From M3007 sp031425035 (GTDB lineage: Bacteria > Bacteroidota > Bacteroidia > Chitinophagales > Saprospiraceae), in the NCBI GenBank assembly GCA_031425035.1, contig JANPIN010000053.1:46171-110170 (forward strand): 64,000 nt of DNA. Reading direction: 5' to 3'. The translations under genes were made by a program, and so were the position numbers. Under the pieces are notes generated by a model. That model saw only the letters and a program-made list of their open reading frames with translations. It had not been told where the DNA came from and made no database searches. Below, one piece after another: positions 40,929 to 50,155 of this stretch. Position 1 is the stretch's first letter. Every line of letters starts with the position of its first letter.

Positions 40929-43331
40929 ATGCCTGTTTTGCAGATTAAACGCAGTCTCTGTAACCTCTGGAGAAATCGCCTTTATACGGGACTCAACCTT
41001 TCAGGACTTGCCATTGGCATAGCCGCTGCCATGCTGATTGCGCTTTGGGTGCAGAATGAATTACTTTTCGATAGTTATCATCGCCAGGCAGAGCAGATTT
41101 GGCGTATTAAAACCGATCTGCAAATCAATGAGCACGAAACATGGAACTGGGGTAGTACGCCCTTAAAAACCACGGATTTATGTGCCCAGGTACCTGGTAT
41201 TCTTTCCGCTACGCAAATTATGCTGCCCAGCGGTGGGCAGGCCATTCTCCAGCGCGGTGCGGCGCTTTTTGAAGAAGAGAAATATGGCTATATTGGTCCC
41301 GGCTGGTTTTCAACCTTCGATTACGAATGCGCCGAGGGCAGTATAACGGGTTTTGGGGAACGGTCCAACGACGTTTTATTGACCGAAAGTCTGGCCCATA
41401 AAATTTTCGGCGCCCACAGTGCACTTGGAGCGACCTTGCGCATGGATTCGACCGACTTTGTGGTGTACGCCGTGCTGCGAGATCCGCGCCCGAACTCCAG
41501 TTTCCGCGAAAACTTGCTGATCCCCCTGGAAGCCTGGCTGCAAAAAGGCAACAATCGCAAAAACGAAGGGGGATGGAGTAATTTCAACTATAACACCTTT
41601 GTCGAATTACGCCCGGATGCAGCGCCGGAAAAAGTGGCCACACAACTGACTAATCTCCTGGTTGCTGCGAAACAGGATTCCTCCGTCACGGTGCACCTCG
41701 GTGCGCTGACCGATCTGCACTTTGACCAAAGTATTCAGGACGATAACTATGATAAAAACAGCCATCGTTCTGTGGGCATTTTTGCCCTGATCGGATTGCT
41801 GATTCTGCTGATGGCGGCGATTAATTACGTCAGTTTGACCACCGCCCGGGCAGAAACGCGGTCCCGGGAAGTGAGTATTCGTAAAATCATCGGTGCCGGG
41901 CGGGGGCAGTTATTCGGCCAGTTTTTAAGCGAATCAGCCATATTGGCGACTGTAGCGGGCATATTGGCCCTGGTACTGGTCGAGCTCGCACTACCCCGTT
42001 TTTCCGAACTCACCGGGAGGAGCTTTACCCTGCATTGGGAAACGCCGCTGCCCTGGCTACTGGCCGGTGGTACCTTACTCACGGTTATTCTGCTGGCAGG
42101 GGTGTATCCGGCTGTTCTGCTGGCCGGGTTTCAGCCGATGCAGGTATTGCGCGGCAGCAGGGTTCAACTCGGCCACCAAAAATCGGTTTTTCGGCAAATG
42201 CTGGTTATCGCGCAGTTTTCCATTTTGGTGACCCTCCTGATCTGCACCATTGTGATCGGCCGGCAGTTGCACTATATTCAGCATAAACAAGTGGGGTACG
42301 ACCGGGCGCAGATTTTCACTTTCCATATTGGCTGGCGAACGTTTGCATTGCTGGGTAAAGCACGCGGGGAGAGTATGCTCCTGGCGCTCGAACAATCGTT
42401 GCGGCAGTCGACTGCGGTGGCCGGTTTGAGCCGCGCCAACGAATCACCCGTGCATATTCAGAGCATGCACAGTGGATCGGTCAAGTTTGACGGGCTGCCG
42501 GAAGATGCCACGCCGAGCGTTTCTCAACTTTCTGCCGACGAACATTTTGCCGAACTTTTCGGACTGCAAATGGCCGAAGGCCGCTGGTTTGAGGAGGGAA
42601 ATGCCAGCGATGTAAATAATGTGGTACTAAACGAAACTGCTGCTCGCCAACTTGGGCTGCCACAGCCCTGGCTGGGTCAGCGTTTCGGATTTCAGAACAA
42701 AGAGGGGCAGGTCATCGGTATAGTCCGCGATTTCAACTTTTTGCCGCTGCACGAGGCAATTTCGCCACTGGTGGTTTTCAATTCCGCTAACTGGCGCAGC
42801 AGATACTTTGTGAAAACGCAGCCGGGCCAAAACGCGCAGGCCCTCGCCGTCGCCGAAACCACCTGGAAGCAATGGTTCCCGGATCGCCCCTTCGAATATT
42901 CATTTTTGGATGAGGATTTCAACCGTATGTACAAAAGCGACCAGCGGTTGGGTGAACTATTTGGAATTTTTGCGGGCATCGCCATTTTTATCGCCTGTCT
43001 GGGCCTGTTCGGACTGGCGACTTTCGTGGCTGCCCAGCGCACCAAAGAGATCGGCATTCGTAAAGTGCACGGCGCTTCGGTGGCGGGCATTACGGGTTTG
43101 CTGGCCAGAGATTTCCTCTTGCTCGTGCTGGTTTCCATCGTCATCGCTTCCCCGCTGGCTGCTTGGGCTATGCAACACTGGCTGGCCGATTTTGCCTATC
43201 GTATTGATTTGCAATGGTGGATGTTTATCGGAGCAGGTTTGATCGCAGTCGTGATCGCTTTTTTAGCGGTTGGTCTTCAAAGTATAAAAGCGGCGCTGGC
43301 CAACCCAGTGAAGAGCCTGCGCAGTGAATAA
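40929..43331 (+). CDS. ABC permease 8, double MacB-PCD/FtsX
   Basis: This 800-aa protein starts MPVLQIKRSLCNLWRNRLYT, which differs from the MWSN and MLQN types. Its first-half loop is EVSIRKIIGAGRGQL and its second EIGIRKVHGASVAGI, where His replaces the usual Leu. It ends ANPVKSLRSE. As the last permease it is followed by only 84 nt before the PepD start. Absence of a REP-like cluster between it and pepD, and its divergence, suggest it is an older member of the array. Confidence 0.93.
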   Translation: MPVLQIKRSLCNLWRNRLYTGLNLSGLAIGIAAAMLIALWVQNELLFDSYHRQAEQIWRIKTDLQINEHETWNWGSTPLKTTDLCAQVPGILSATQIMLPSGGQAILQRGAALFEEEKYGYIGPGWFSTFDYECAEGSITGFGERSNDVLLTESLAHKIFGAHSALGATLRMDSTDFVVYAVLRDPRPNSSFRENLLIPLEAWLQKGNNRKNEGGWSNFNYNTFVELRPDAAPEKVATQLTNLLVAAKQDSSVTVHLGALTDLHFDQSIQDDNYDKNSHRSVGIFALIGLLILLMAAINYVSLTTARAETRSREVSIRKIIGAGRGQLFGQFLSESAILATVAGILALVLVELALPRFSELTGRSFTLHWETPLPWLLAGGTLLTVILLAGVYPAVLLAGFQPMQVLRGSRVQLGHQKSVFRQMLVIAQFSILVTLLICTIVIGRQLHYIQHKQVGYDRAQIFTFHIGWRTFALLGKARGESMLLALEQSLRQSTAVAGLSRANESPVHIQSMHSGSVKFDGLPEDATPSVSQLSADEHFAELFGLQMAEGRWFEEGNASDVNNVVLNETAARQLGLPQPWLGQRFGFQNKEGQVIGIVRDFNFLPLHEAISPLVVFNSANWRSRYFVKTQPGQNAQALAVAETTWKQWFPDRPFEYSFLDEDFNRMYKSDQRLGELFGIFAGIAIFIACLGLFGLATFVAAQRTKEIGIRKVHGASVAGITGLLARDFLLLVLVSIVIASPLAAWAMQHWLADFAYRIDLQWWMFIGAGLIAVVIAFLAVGLQSIKAALANPVKSLRSE

Positions 43332-43377
43332 GAGTTCTAAATATTAAACAAGGCTGTGCAACCCGCCCAAAACCGAC

Positions 43378-43385
43378 TAAGTTTG
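43378..43385 (+). promoter_or_regulatory. Possible -7 box for pepD
   Basis: TAAGTTTG fits the Bacteroidota TAnnTTTG consensus and lies about 30 nt before the chosen ATG at 43416. No matching TTG at 19-21 nt upstream is seen. Confidence 0.25.
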
Positions 43386-43415
43386 CCCCCTACTGACCAA
43401 ACATTTCAAGCACTT

Positions 43416-44858
43416 ATGTCCGACCAAATTCGCCAGCTTCAACCCACCGCTCCATGGAGCATTTTTGCCGACCTCAACGCCATTCCCCGCGCCTCCAAAA
43501 AGGAAGAACGTATAGCCCAGTGGGTGCGCGAATTCGGTCAGCGCCTTGGTTTACCCGTTCATACCGATGAGTTTGGTAATATTATTATTAAAAAACCGGC
43601 CTCAAAGGGCCATGAGAACAGCCCGGTCACCATTCTGCAGGGTCACCTCGATATGGTGCATTCTAAAAATGCCGACGTCGATTTCGATTTCGAAAATCAG
43701 GGTATTGACATGTACGTGGATGGCGACTGGGTGCGGGCCCGCGGTACTACGCTGGGCGCAGATAACGGCCTGGGCGTGGCTTCCATCCTGGCGGTCTTAG
43801 CGTCGAACGATATTGCGCACCCACCTTTGGAAGCCTTATTTACCCTGGATGAGGAACAAGGCCTGAGCGGCGCCATGAACCTCGGCCGCGGTATTTTACA
43901 AGGTACGCTGCTGTTGAATCTCGATACCGAAGAGGACCACGTGCTAACTATCGGATGCGCCGGCGGCATCGATACGCTTGTAGAATGGACGTATAAAGAA
44001 GAGCCCGTCCCCGTCGGCTTTTCCTCTTTTGAGGTAAAAATCAATGGTTTGCAGGGCGGCCACAGCGGTATGGACATTAACCTGGGTCGCGGGAACGCCA
44101 ATAAATTGCTGGCCCGCATGTTGCTGGCCTGTTCCTCCGCTGATGTACGGGTGGCTACTTTTGACGGCGGAAACCTGCGCAATGAAATTCCCCGCGAGGC
44201 CAAAGCCGTGGTGGTGGTGAAAGACGAAACCAAATTCCACGAACTGCTGCAGGCGGCTTTTTCGGAAATGGCCATGGAGTTCAAAACGGCCGAACCAAAT
44301 CTGCTGGTCGCCGCTACGGAGACGCCCATGCCGGCCAAAGTGATGCACGGCAGTGATCAGGTGAAGTTTCTGTCCGCTTTACGGGCGGTACAAAACGGCG
44401 TGTATCGTATGAGCCCGGAAATACCCGGACTGGTGGAGGCCTCGACCAACCTGGCCAAAATCACGCTGGGCAACGGACGTTTAAACATCGGCTCCTTACA
44501 GCGCAGCTCGGTGGAAAGCAGTAAGGCCGACGTGGCAGCGAGTTTTCGCGCGCCGTTCGACATGCTGGGTGCGGATATTAAAACCGGCAGTGAATATCCC
44601 GGCTGGAAACCGGACCCCAGTTCCGAACTGGTGCGCAAAATGGCGGACATATACCAGCAGTCCTTCGGGCAGGCCCCCACCATCGAAGCCTGCCATGCCG
44701 GTCTGGAATGCGGCATCATCGGTCAGGCATATCCGGGTCTGGATATGGTCAGTTTCGGGCCGCTCATTCAGGGCGCACATAGTCCGAATGAACGCGCTTC
44801 GATTTCCAGTTTTGAAAAATTCTGGGGTTATTATCTGAAGGTGCTGGCGGAGATTTAA
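43416..44858 (+). CDS. pepD: Aminoacyl-histidine dipeptidase (PepD-like)
   Basis: This 480-aa M20-family zinc dipeptidase acts in the cytosol on Xaa-His and other dipeptides. I chose the ATG at 43416 over the GTG frame at 43356, since MSDQIRQLQPTAPWSIFADL matches the family start. Zinc-site motifs are QGHLDMVHS (His 77, Asp 79), TTLGADNGLGVA, LFTLDEEQGLSG, NLDTEE, and the C-terminal SFGPLIQGAHSPNE with the catalytic His. The lid domain begins near KINGLQGGHSGMDIN. Length is normal. Confidence 0.95.
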   Translation: MSDQIRQLQPTAPWSIFADLNAIPRASKKEERIAQWVREFGQRLGLPVHTDEFGNIIIKKPASKGHENSPVTILQGHLDMVHSKNADVDFDFENQGIDMYVDGDWVRARGTTLGADNGLGVASILAVLASNDIAHPPLEALFTLDEEQGLSGAMNLGRGILQGTLLLNLDTEEDHVLTIGCAGGIDTLVEWTYKEEPVPVGFSSFEVKINGLQGGHSGMDINLGRGNANKLLARMLLACSSADVRVATFDGGNLRNEIPREAKAVVVVKDETKFHELLQAAFSEMAMEFKTAEPNLLVAATETPMPAKVMHGSDQVKFLSALRAVQNGVYRMSPEIPGLVEASTNLAKITLGNGRLNIGSLQRSSVESSKADVAASFRAPFDMLGADIKTGSEYPGWKPDPSSELVRKMADIYQQSFGQAPTIEACHAGLECGIIGQAYPGLDMVSFGPLIQGAHSPNERASISSFEKFWGYYLKVLAEI

Positions 44859-44860
44859 GT

Positions 44861-44960
44861 TTTACCACATCAGGGCACATAAGAGCACTAAGTTCAAAAT
44901 CGAAAAGTGCTTAGCCATCTACGTCTCACTTTGTGCTCTTATGTGCCCTGATGTGGTAAA
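44861..44960. repeat. 28-bp perfect inverted repeat, 44-nt loop
   Basis: The left arm at 44861-44888 (starting TTTACCACATCAGGGCACAT) and the right arm at 44933-44960 are perfect reverse complements over 28 bp. They lie between the convergent ends of pepD and tamB, so a bidirectional terminator or a dispersed palindromic element is likely. The loop also contains AGCACT and AGTGCT, which can pair as a smaller inner hairpin. Confidence 0.9.
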
Positions 44961-44980
44961 TTAACTACTTGTCTACCCTA

Positions 44981-47900
44981 CTACGAAGGTTTCTTCTTCC
45001 ACCAAAGCCCCAGCCCGCTCATCAATTCATCAAACGTATCGTACTCCCGACGGAAACTCAGACCGAAACCATAGCGGGATCGTAACTGCCCGCCGCCAAT
45101 GTCCGGCTCGGTACGCTGATAGACTTTCAGGCGCCAGCGGCGATTTTCTGTGAGTTGAATTTCCACCACCGCATCCTCGCCGAGGAAACCGTCATTGGTA
45201 GCCGTACCGGGACTGCCCAGCCCAAACTGGGAGCCAAACTGCACGGTGATCCGGTCATTAAACAGGCCGCTGGTGAGCCGCAACTGCAGTTCCCGCCCGG
45301 TCTGATTGGCGTTCGGCTGTCCGGGTTCGCGCAGGGAATTCTGGTATTCATTATACGCAACGTCAAAATCAATACTGGAAACCTTGCCGCCAAACCATTC
45401 TGAAGCCAGCCCGGTCAGGTAATTGGAAAACTGATTACTCAACACCTGGGTCAGCGTATTGAACGCTGAACTCAGATAAATGAAGTCGCCACTCGAACTG
45501 GAAGGCAGGAAAGACCCCACCACCACCAGACCGAACACCTGGCGGTTCAATTCATTCTGATCCTGTCGCAGCAGGCGTAACTTGTTCTCCGCGATGGTTT
45601 TAAGCTGTAACGGCAGGTTCGGAAACTCGAGATCGAAACTGATACTCGGTTTCATTAAATCGCCTTTCAGGTGCATCGTGACAATGACCTGCGTGGCCTT
45701 ACTGGCCTCGGTCGCCAGCTCCGGCTGGGTATTTTTCAACAGCTCCACCTCGTCGCGCACGAAATTATACAGGGAGGTGTTTTCCAGGTAGGTCGCATCC
45801 AGGTTGATCTGGGCGCCATAGGGATCGCCCGACCAGACCACTACCCCACCCTCGGACACGGTAAAGGGTTTATTGACCCAGTTGAGCAAGGTAAACAGGT
45901 ATTCCCCGGTCCGAATGACGTAGTTGCCGTACATTTTAAACTCGCCGTCGCGGGTAATTTCCAGTTTGATGTCGCCTTCGCCCCGGCCCTTAATAATGTC
46001 GCCCGCCTGCTCGTCAAAGATCAATTGCACCTCGGCATCGTCGGTCACCGTGACGCTCATTTCAAAATTGAGCCCCTTCAGATCGCTGACGCTGAAATTT
46101 TTGGTCTTGCCCACCGTCACCACGGTGTCCTGTTTATTCTTAAATTTAATAAAACGTACGTCCTGCGCATCCACCACGGAGGAAATTGGTACGAACAGCC
46201 GGGTTTCTTTACCGGTGGTCGCCACGATGCTAATATCGGTTTGCCGGAAATTACCCTTAAAATCCGCCGCAAAACGACCGATGGCCTGGCCGTAGTACAA
46301 CAGATTGTCTTCCGCCGAAGTATTGAGGATCAGGAAGTTATCGTCAGCAGAAACGACGGAGCAATTGATCCGCCAGTCCTTAAAGTGGTTATGCAGCAAC
46401 CCGCCCCGTATGAAGGCCATGTGTTTCTGACTGGCGTCATAAATCGTGTCCCCGTCGGCATAAATACGGCCCTTGGACAGGTCGATTTTCTGATTGCGAA
46501 TATGACACATCGCTTTAAGATAGTCCAGCTGGAACTGCCCGGTTTTGATCACCGCGCCGCCATCGGTGTTAATAGCATTGAACTTGCCGCTCAGCGTGAC
46601 ATTGGCGTCGAACTGGCCGCTGGTTTTAGATATACCCGGCACAAAAGTCTGTAGCACGTTCAGCGGAAAATCATGGGCCCTGACCGAGGTGCGGAATTCT
46701 CCCGGCGGGATGGTCATATCCAACGCGTTTATTTTCATCGGTTTATCCCCCTCGGGCAGCCAACCGCCGACTACGCGCATGACCTGCTGATGATCGCGGT
46801 TCAGAAAGAGCGTCCAGGCCAGGGGTGACGACCGGTCGGCCATTTCCAGGTTACCCGTTACTTCGCCATAGGGCACGTTGTTGATGAAAATAGTGTCGGT
46901 GGTGATGTAGGTTTGAATGCCTTTCAGTTCAAAAATCTCATCGACCGTCAGGTCAAAGTCGTAGATTTTGCCGCGAAAAGTTACGTTCCGGCTGGCGCTG
47001 AAACGATTCAGAAAATCCAGATCGAAGTTGGTCAGTGACAGCGATAGTCCCCGGCCGTTATTCATACTGTCCAGCCGGATCCGCTGGTCGCCGTTAAAAA
47101 ATTCAAACTCCTGCGTCGCAAAAAAGCCTTTACCGAAACGCACGTAGTTTTCTTCGCTCATGACCCATTGCTCGTTGAATAAAGCAATATCCGAAGCATT
47201 GAATTTTATCTGCCACAGCGAGTCAACCGTGGTCAGTACCCCGTCCAGATTAACGCCTTTGACAACGGTGTTCGTGTCGCGTGCGGTGAGTTTGAAAGTT
47301 AGTTCACTCCGGTCAAAATGCCCGCGCAGACTGATGGGCGCCAGGCGGGTCTTAGATAAAAAAGACTTCGGGACCGACAGGTTATACTCCGCTATCGGAC
47401 CTTCTGCCGACCAGTTGAACAGGATGTTTTCGGCCCGTATATTATTGAACTTTATTTTTGGTACTGTTACCGTCAGTATAGAGCGGCCCTGCGAGGCATC
47501 GACCCGACCGTCGGCCTGAATATTTATCAGCGTATCCAGTCCCGGTGCGAAAAGTTCGGTTAGATCCCGGGTGTTTTTAATATCGATGTGCACTGCAAAG
47601 TTGTCGCGTAGATCGCTGGAATCCGCCACCGGAAAACCCAGTCGGGCGGCAAAATCCGGGTGGTGCCGGCTGAGTAGCTGCAGTAGATTACGGGGTGCTT
47701 TTTGCAAATTGAAATTTCCCTCGATGAAAGCGTCGGCCACATCCGACAACACCTCAAAATAACGGGTGCCATCCGGGCGCAGGAAGGAAGAAAAACGTAG
47801 CGAATCGATCTGGTGGTGAAACTGATGATCCTGCAGCAAAGTGAAATTTCGCAATATAGCCGTACCCGTCAGGTCGGTCCAGTTATCGGCTGCAATGCGC

Positions 47901-49951
47901 AGCTGCTCTACCCTGCCCGACAGGATCCAGTCCTTATTGACCAGGTTCAGTTTTCCGAGATCGAGGCGGCGTATATCGGTTTTGAAGATAAAAACCGGCG
48001 TTGTATCCGCCAGGTTAATGGTTCCATCAAAGACAAAATCTACGTTCGGGTCCTGAATAGCGGCCTTACCTTCAAATATTTTTTTGCCAAAAGTGCCGTC
48101 CACCTGGGCGTTTTTATAATTATAACCTTTGAAATAAAAGGTGTCGATCCGTCCCTGCAATTTTGCACGCAGGGTCGGCAGGGTTAGTCCGCTGGAACCT
48201 TCGTCGATGTTCAGTTTAAAGGTTGTTTTGCCAAAATTCCGGTTACCCGTCCAGGCGCCCAGATCAAAATTATGCAGGTTCAATCCGCCCGAATAGGTCG
48301 CTTTTTCGCGGCCTCCGGTAAGATCCAGCTCCATATCCACACTTCCGGAGCCTATGTCGGAGGTAAGATTGCCCGTCAGCAGGTGGTTATACGTGAACAG
48401 CACCTGGTACGTGCCGGCAAAACCGATATTTCCCAGCCGGTCGAAATAAGCCGGCGCATTAAAGCCGGGAATAATGTTACGAATGGTTTGAATATCCGAT
48501 TGCAGGTGTTTGAAATCAAAGGTCAGACGGCGTACGTCGGGTCCTTTCGTCAGGTCGTCGCCATCGAAATCCGCCTGGATGTAAGCGCGGTTACCCACCC
48601 GGATGTTCAGGTCGCGGCCGTTGAGGTTGTTCACCGTACCCGTAAGTTTGCCGGAGATATCGGCGACCGTTTCGCGGTTGTTAATAAAGAAATTATTGCG
48701 GGCGATCGCACCGCTGAAGTAGGCCACATCGCCGAGCCGCAGGTGCGAGCCCTCCCCCATGCGCACATCCATCCGAACCTGGGTATTGAACTGCCGATAG
48801 TCGCGGTATTGTTTATAATTAAAGGCAATGGTATCACCCAGTGTAGACTTCGGGGTCTGGATTTTAGCGCCATACAGGGCGGTAAGCGTATCACAAACCA
48901 CTACTTTATTCGCCTCGCCATGGGCCAGCACAAAACCGCTTTGCTCCCGGGCCGTAATGTTCAGTAGTTTGCCTTCAAAGATCAAATCGTTGTTCGAGAA
49001 AATGTTTTCCGCTTGAAAACCAATGTTTTGCACCAGCAGGTGATTGAAATCCATCACGCCTTCTACGGTACTGCGGGCCAGCGTTTTTTGAAAACGATCC
49101 ATGGAAAAAGCCCCGTCGATGAGCGACACGCTACCCACGGAAAAATGCAGAGGCGGCCGCGGATTGCTTTTTCCCAAAGTCCCCACTGCCAGGGAATCGA
49201 GTGCGGTCGGCGCCGGTTTCAGCACTGAGCGTTCCGGCAGCGGATGTCCCGGATATTGGATGAGGTTCAGCACAAAACCACTCATTTCCACGGACCGGAT
49301 ATCCACGATGTTAGCCACCAGATCCAGGTTGTTCAACTGGACATTGCCGTCCATAATGGCCAGGCGCGTTTTTTGGCCGCTGACCTGGTTATCCTGGATG
49401 AATTCCACGTCGTGCAGATGCACATTACGGGCTTTAAAGCGGATTTTAAGTGGTTTACTGGGCTCATTATCCCGTTTAGGGGTGGAAAAATAATCGAGGA
49501 TGAACTTCAGGGTGTTGTCATATTCGCCTTCCGCCTGGCGAATGTAGAAGCGGGCTTTACTCAGGCTCACATCGTTGAATTCCAGGCGATTATCGAGCAG
49601 CGAAAAAATATTAGCGCTCAGCCCCGCCGTCAGTTGGCTGGCGTACAAGAGCGTATCGCCCTTCAGATCCTGCACATACAAGCCATCCAGTACTAATTTG
49701 TCAAAAAACTCAAAATCAAGGTGTTGCAACTCAACCTTGGTATGCAGCTCTTTCGATAAATAGGTCGTAACCTTTCCGACCAGCCAGTTCTGCACGGCCG
49801 GCATTTGTAAAACGAAATAAAGCCCGATAAAAAGCACAACCAGTCCAAATACCAGATTTTCAACGCGGCGCCAGAAAGCCCGTAGAAAAGCCAGCACCCT
49901 GGCCACCGTGGTGGCAAGTGCAGAGGGGACAGGTTGAATCGGTTTGCTCAT
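44981..49951 (-). CDS. tamB: TamB-like translocation/assembly protein (DUF490)
   Basis: This 1656-aa protein is anchored in the inner membrane by one N-terminal helix (about 31-50) and predicted to span the periplasm as a long beta-taco that carries lipids or helps outer-membrane protein assembly. The start motif AVQNWLVGKVTTYLSKELHT, with VELQHLDFEFF and LVLDGLYVQDLKGDTLLYA, is typical of the Bacteroidota family. The C-terminal DUF490 region includes GRGEGDIKLEITRDGEFKMY, NYVIRTGEYLFTL and a final SIDFDVAYNEYQ to the stop. No internal break is seen. No BamA-like partner (TamA) is nearby. Confidence 0.95.
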   Translation of the reverse strand: MSKPIQPVPSALATTVARVLAFLRAFWRRVENLVFGLVVLFIGLYFVLQMPAVQNWLVGKVTTYLSKELHTKVELQHLDFEFFDKLVLDGLYVQDLKGDTLLYASQLTAGLSANIFSLLDNRLEFNDVSLSKARFYIRQAEGEYDNTLKFILDYFSTPKRDNEPSKPLKIRFKARNVHLHDVEFIQDNQVSGQKTRLAIMDGNVQLNNLDLVANIVDIRSVEMSGFVLNLIQYPGHPLPERSVLKPAPTALDSLAVGTLGKSNPRPPLHFSVGSVSLIDGAFSMDRFQKTLARSTVEGVMDFNHLLVQNIGFQAENIFSNNDLIFEGKLLNITAREQSGFVLAHGEANKVVVCDTLTALYGAKIQTPKSTLGDTIAFNYKQYRDYRQFNTQVRMDVRMGEGSHLRLGDVAYFSGAIARNNFFINNRETVADISGKLTGTVNNLNGRDLNIRVGNRAYIQADFDGDDLTKGPDVRRLTFDFKHLQSDIQTIRNIIPGFNAPAYFDRLGNIGFAGTYQVLFTYNHLLTGNLTSDIGSGSVDMELDLTGGREKATYSGGLNLHNFDLGAWTGNRNFGKTTFKLNIDEGSSGLTLPTLRAKLQGRIDTFYFKGYNYKNAQVDGTFGKKIFEGKAAIQDPNVDFVFDGTINLADTTPVFIFKTDIRRLDLGKLNLVNKDWILSGRVEQLRIAADNWTDLTGTAILRNFTLLQDHQFHHQIDSLRFSSFLRPDGTRYFEVLSDVADAFIEGNFNLQKAPRNLLQLLSRHHPDFAARLGFPVADSSDLRDNFAVHIDIKNTRDLTELFAPGLDTLINIQADGRVDASQGRSILTVTVPKIKFNNIRAENILFNWSAEGPIAEYNLSVPKSFLSKTRLAPISLRGHFDRSELTFKLTARDTNTVVKGVNLDGVLTTVDSLWQIKFNASDIALFNEQWVMSEENYVRFGKGFFATQEFEFFNGDQRIRLDSMNNGRGLSLSLTNFDLDFLNRFSASRNVTFRGKIYDFDLTVDEIFELKGIQTYITTDTIFINNVPYGEVTGNLEMADRSSPLAWTLFLNRDHQQVMRVVGGWLPEGDKPMKINALDMTIPPGEFRTSVRAHDFPLNVLQTFVPGISKTSGQFDANVTLSGKFNAINTDGGAVIKTGQFQLDYLKAMCHIRNQKIDLSKGRIYADGDTIYDASQKHMAFIRGGLLHNHFKDWRINCSVVSADDNFLILNTSAEDNLLYYGQAIGRFAADFKGNFRQTDISIVATTGKETRLFVPISSVVDAQDVRFIKFKNKQDTVVTVGKTKNFSVSDLKGLNFEMSVTVTDDAEVQLIFDEQAGDIIKGRGEGDIKLEITRDGEFKMYGNYVIRTGEYLFTLLNWVNKPFTVSEGGVVVWSGDPYGAQINLDATYLENTSLYNFVRDEVELLKNTQPELATEASKATQVIVTMHLKGDLMKPSISFDLEFPNLPLQLKTIAENKLRLLRQDQNELNRQVFGLVVVGSFLPSSSSGDFIYLSSAFNTLTQVLSNQFSNYLTGLASEWFGGKVSSIDFDVAYNEYQNSLREPGQPNANQTGRELQLRLTSGLFNDRITVQFGSQFGLGSPGTATNDGFLGEDAVVEIQLTENRRWRLKVYQRTEPDIGGGQLRSRYGFGLSFRREYDTFDELMSGLGLWWKKKPS

Positions 49952-50155
49952 AATCGGACGTTTGAACCAGGGCGGTAGTCAAAAGTGGCGCACAATGGTT
50001 CAATTACTTGTCAATCAATATTTTAAAAATGACAAACGCGCTAAGGGGAGAACGGTCGGTTCCCCCCGCATAAATTGCATAACGGTAAAAATGCGCCGGT
50101 GTTAGTGAAAAACCGGCTTTTAACGGGAATTTTTGAAATAAGAAGCGTTTCAGAT

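Noticed and set aside
45671..46654. 327-codon plus-strand frame
   Set aside because: Antisense to tamB with low-complexity composition; shadow.
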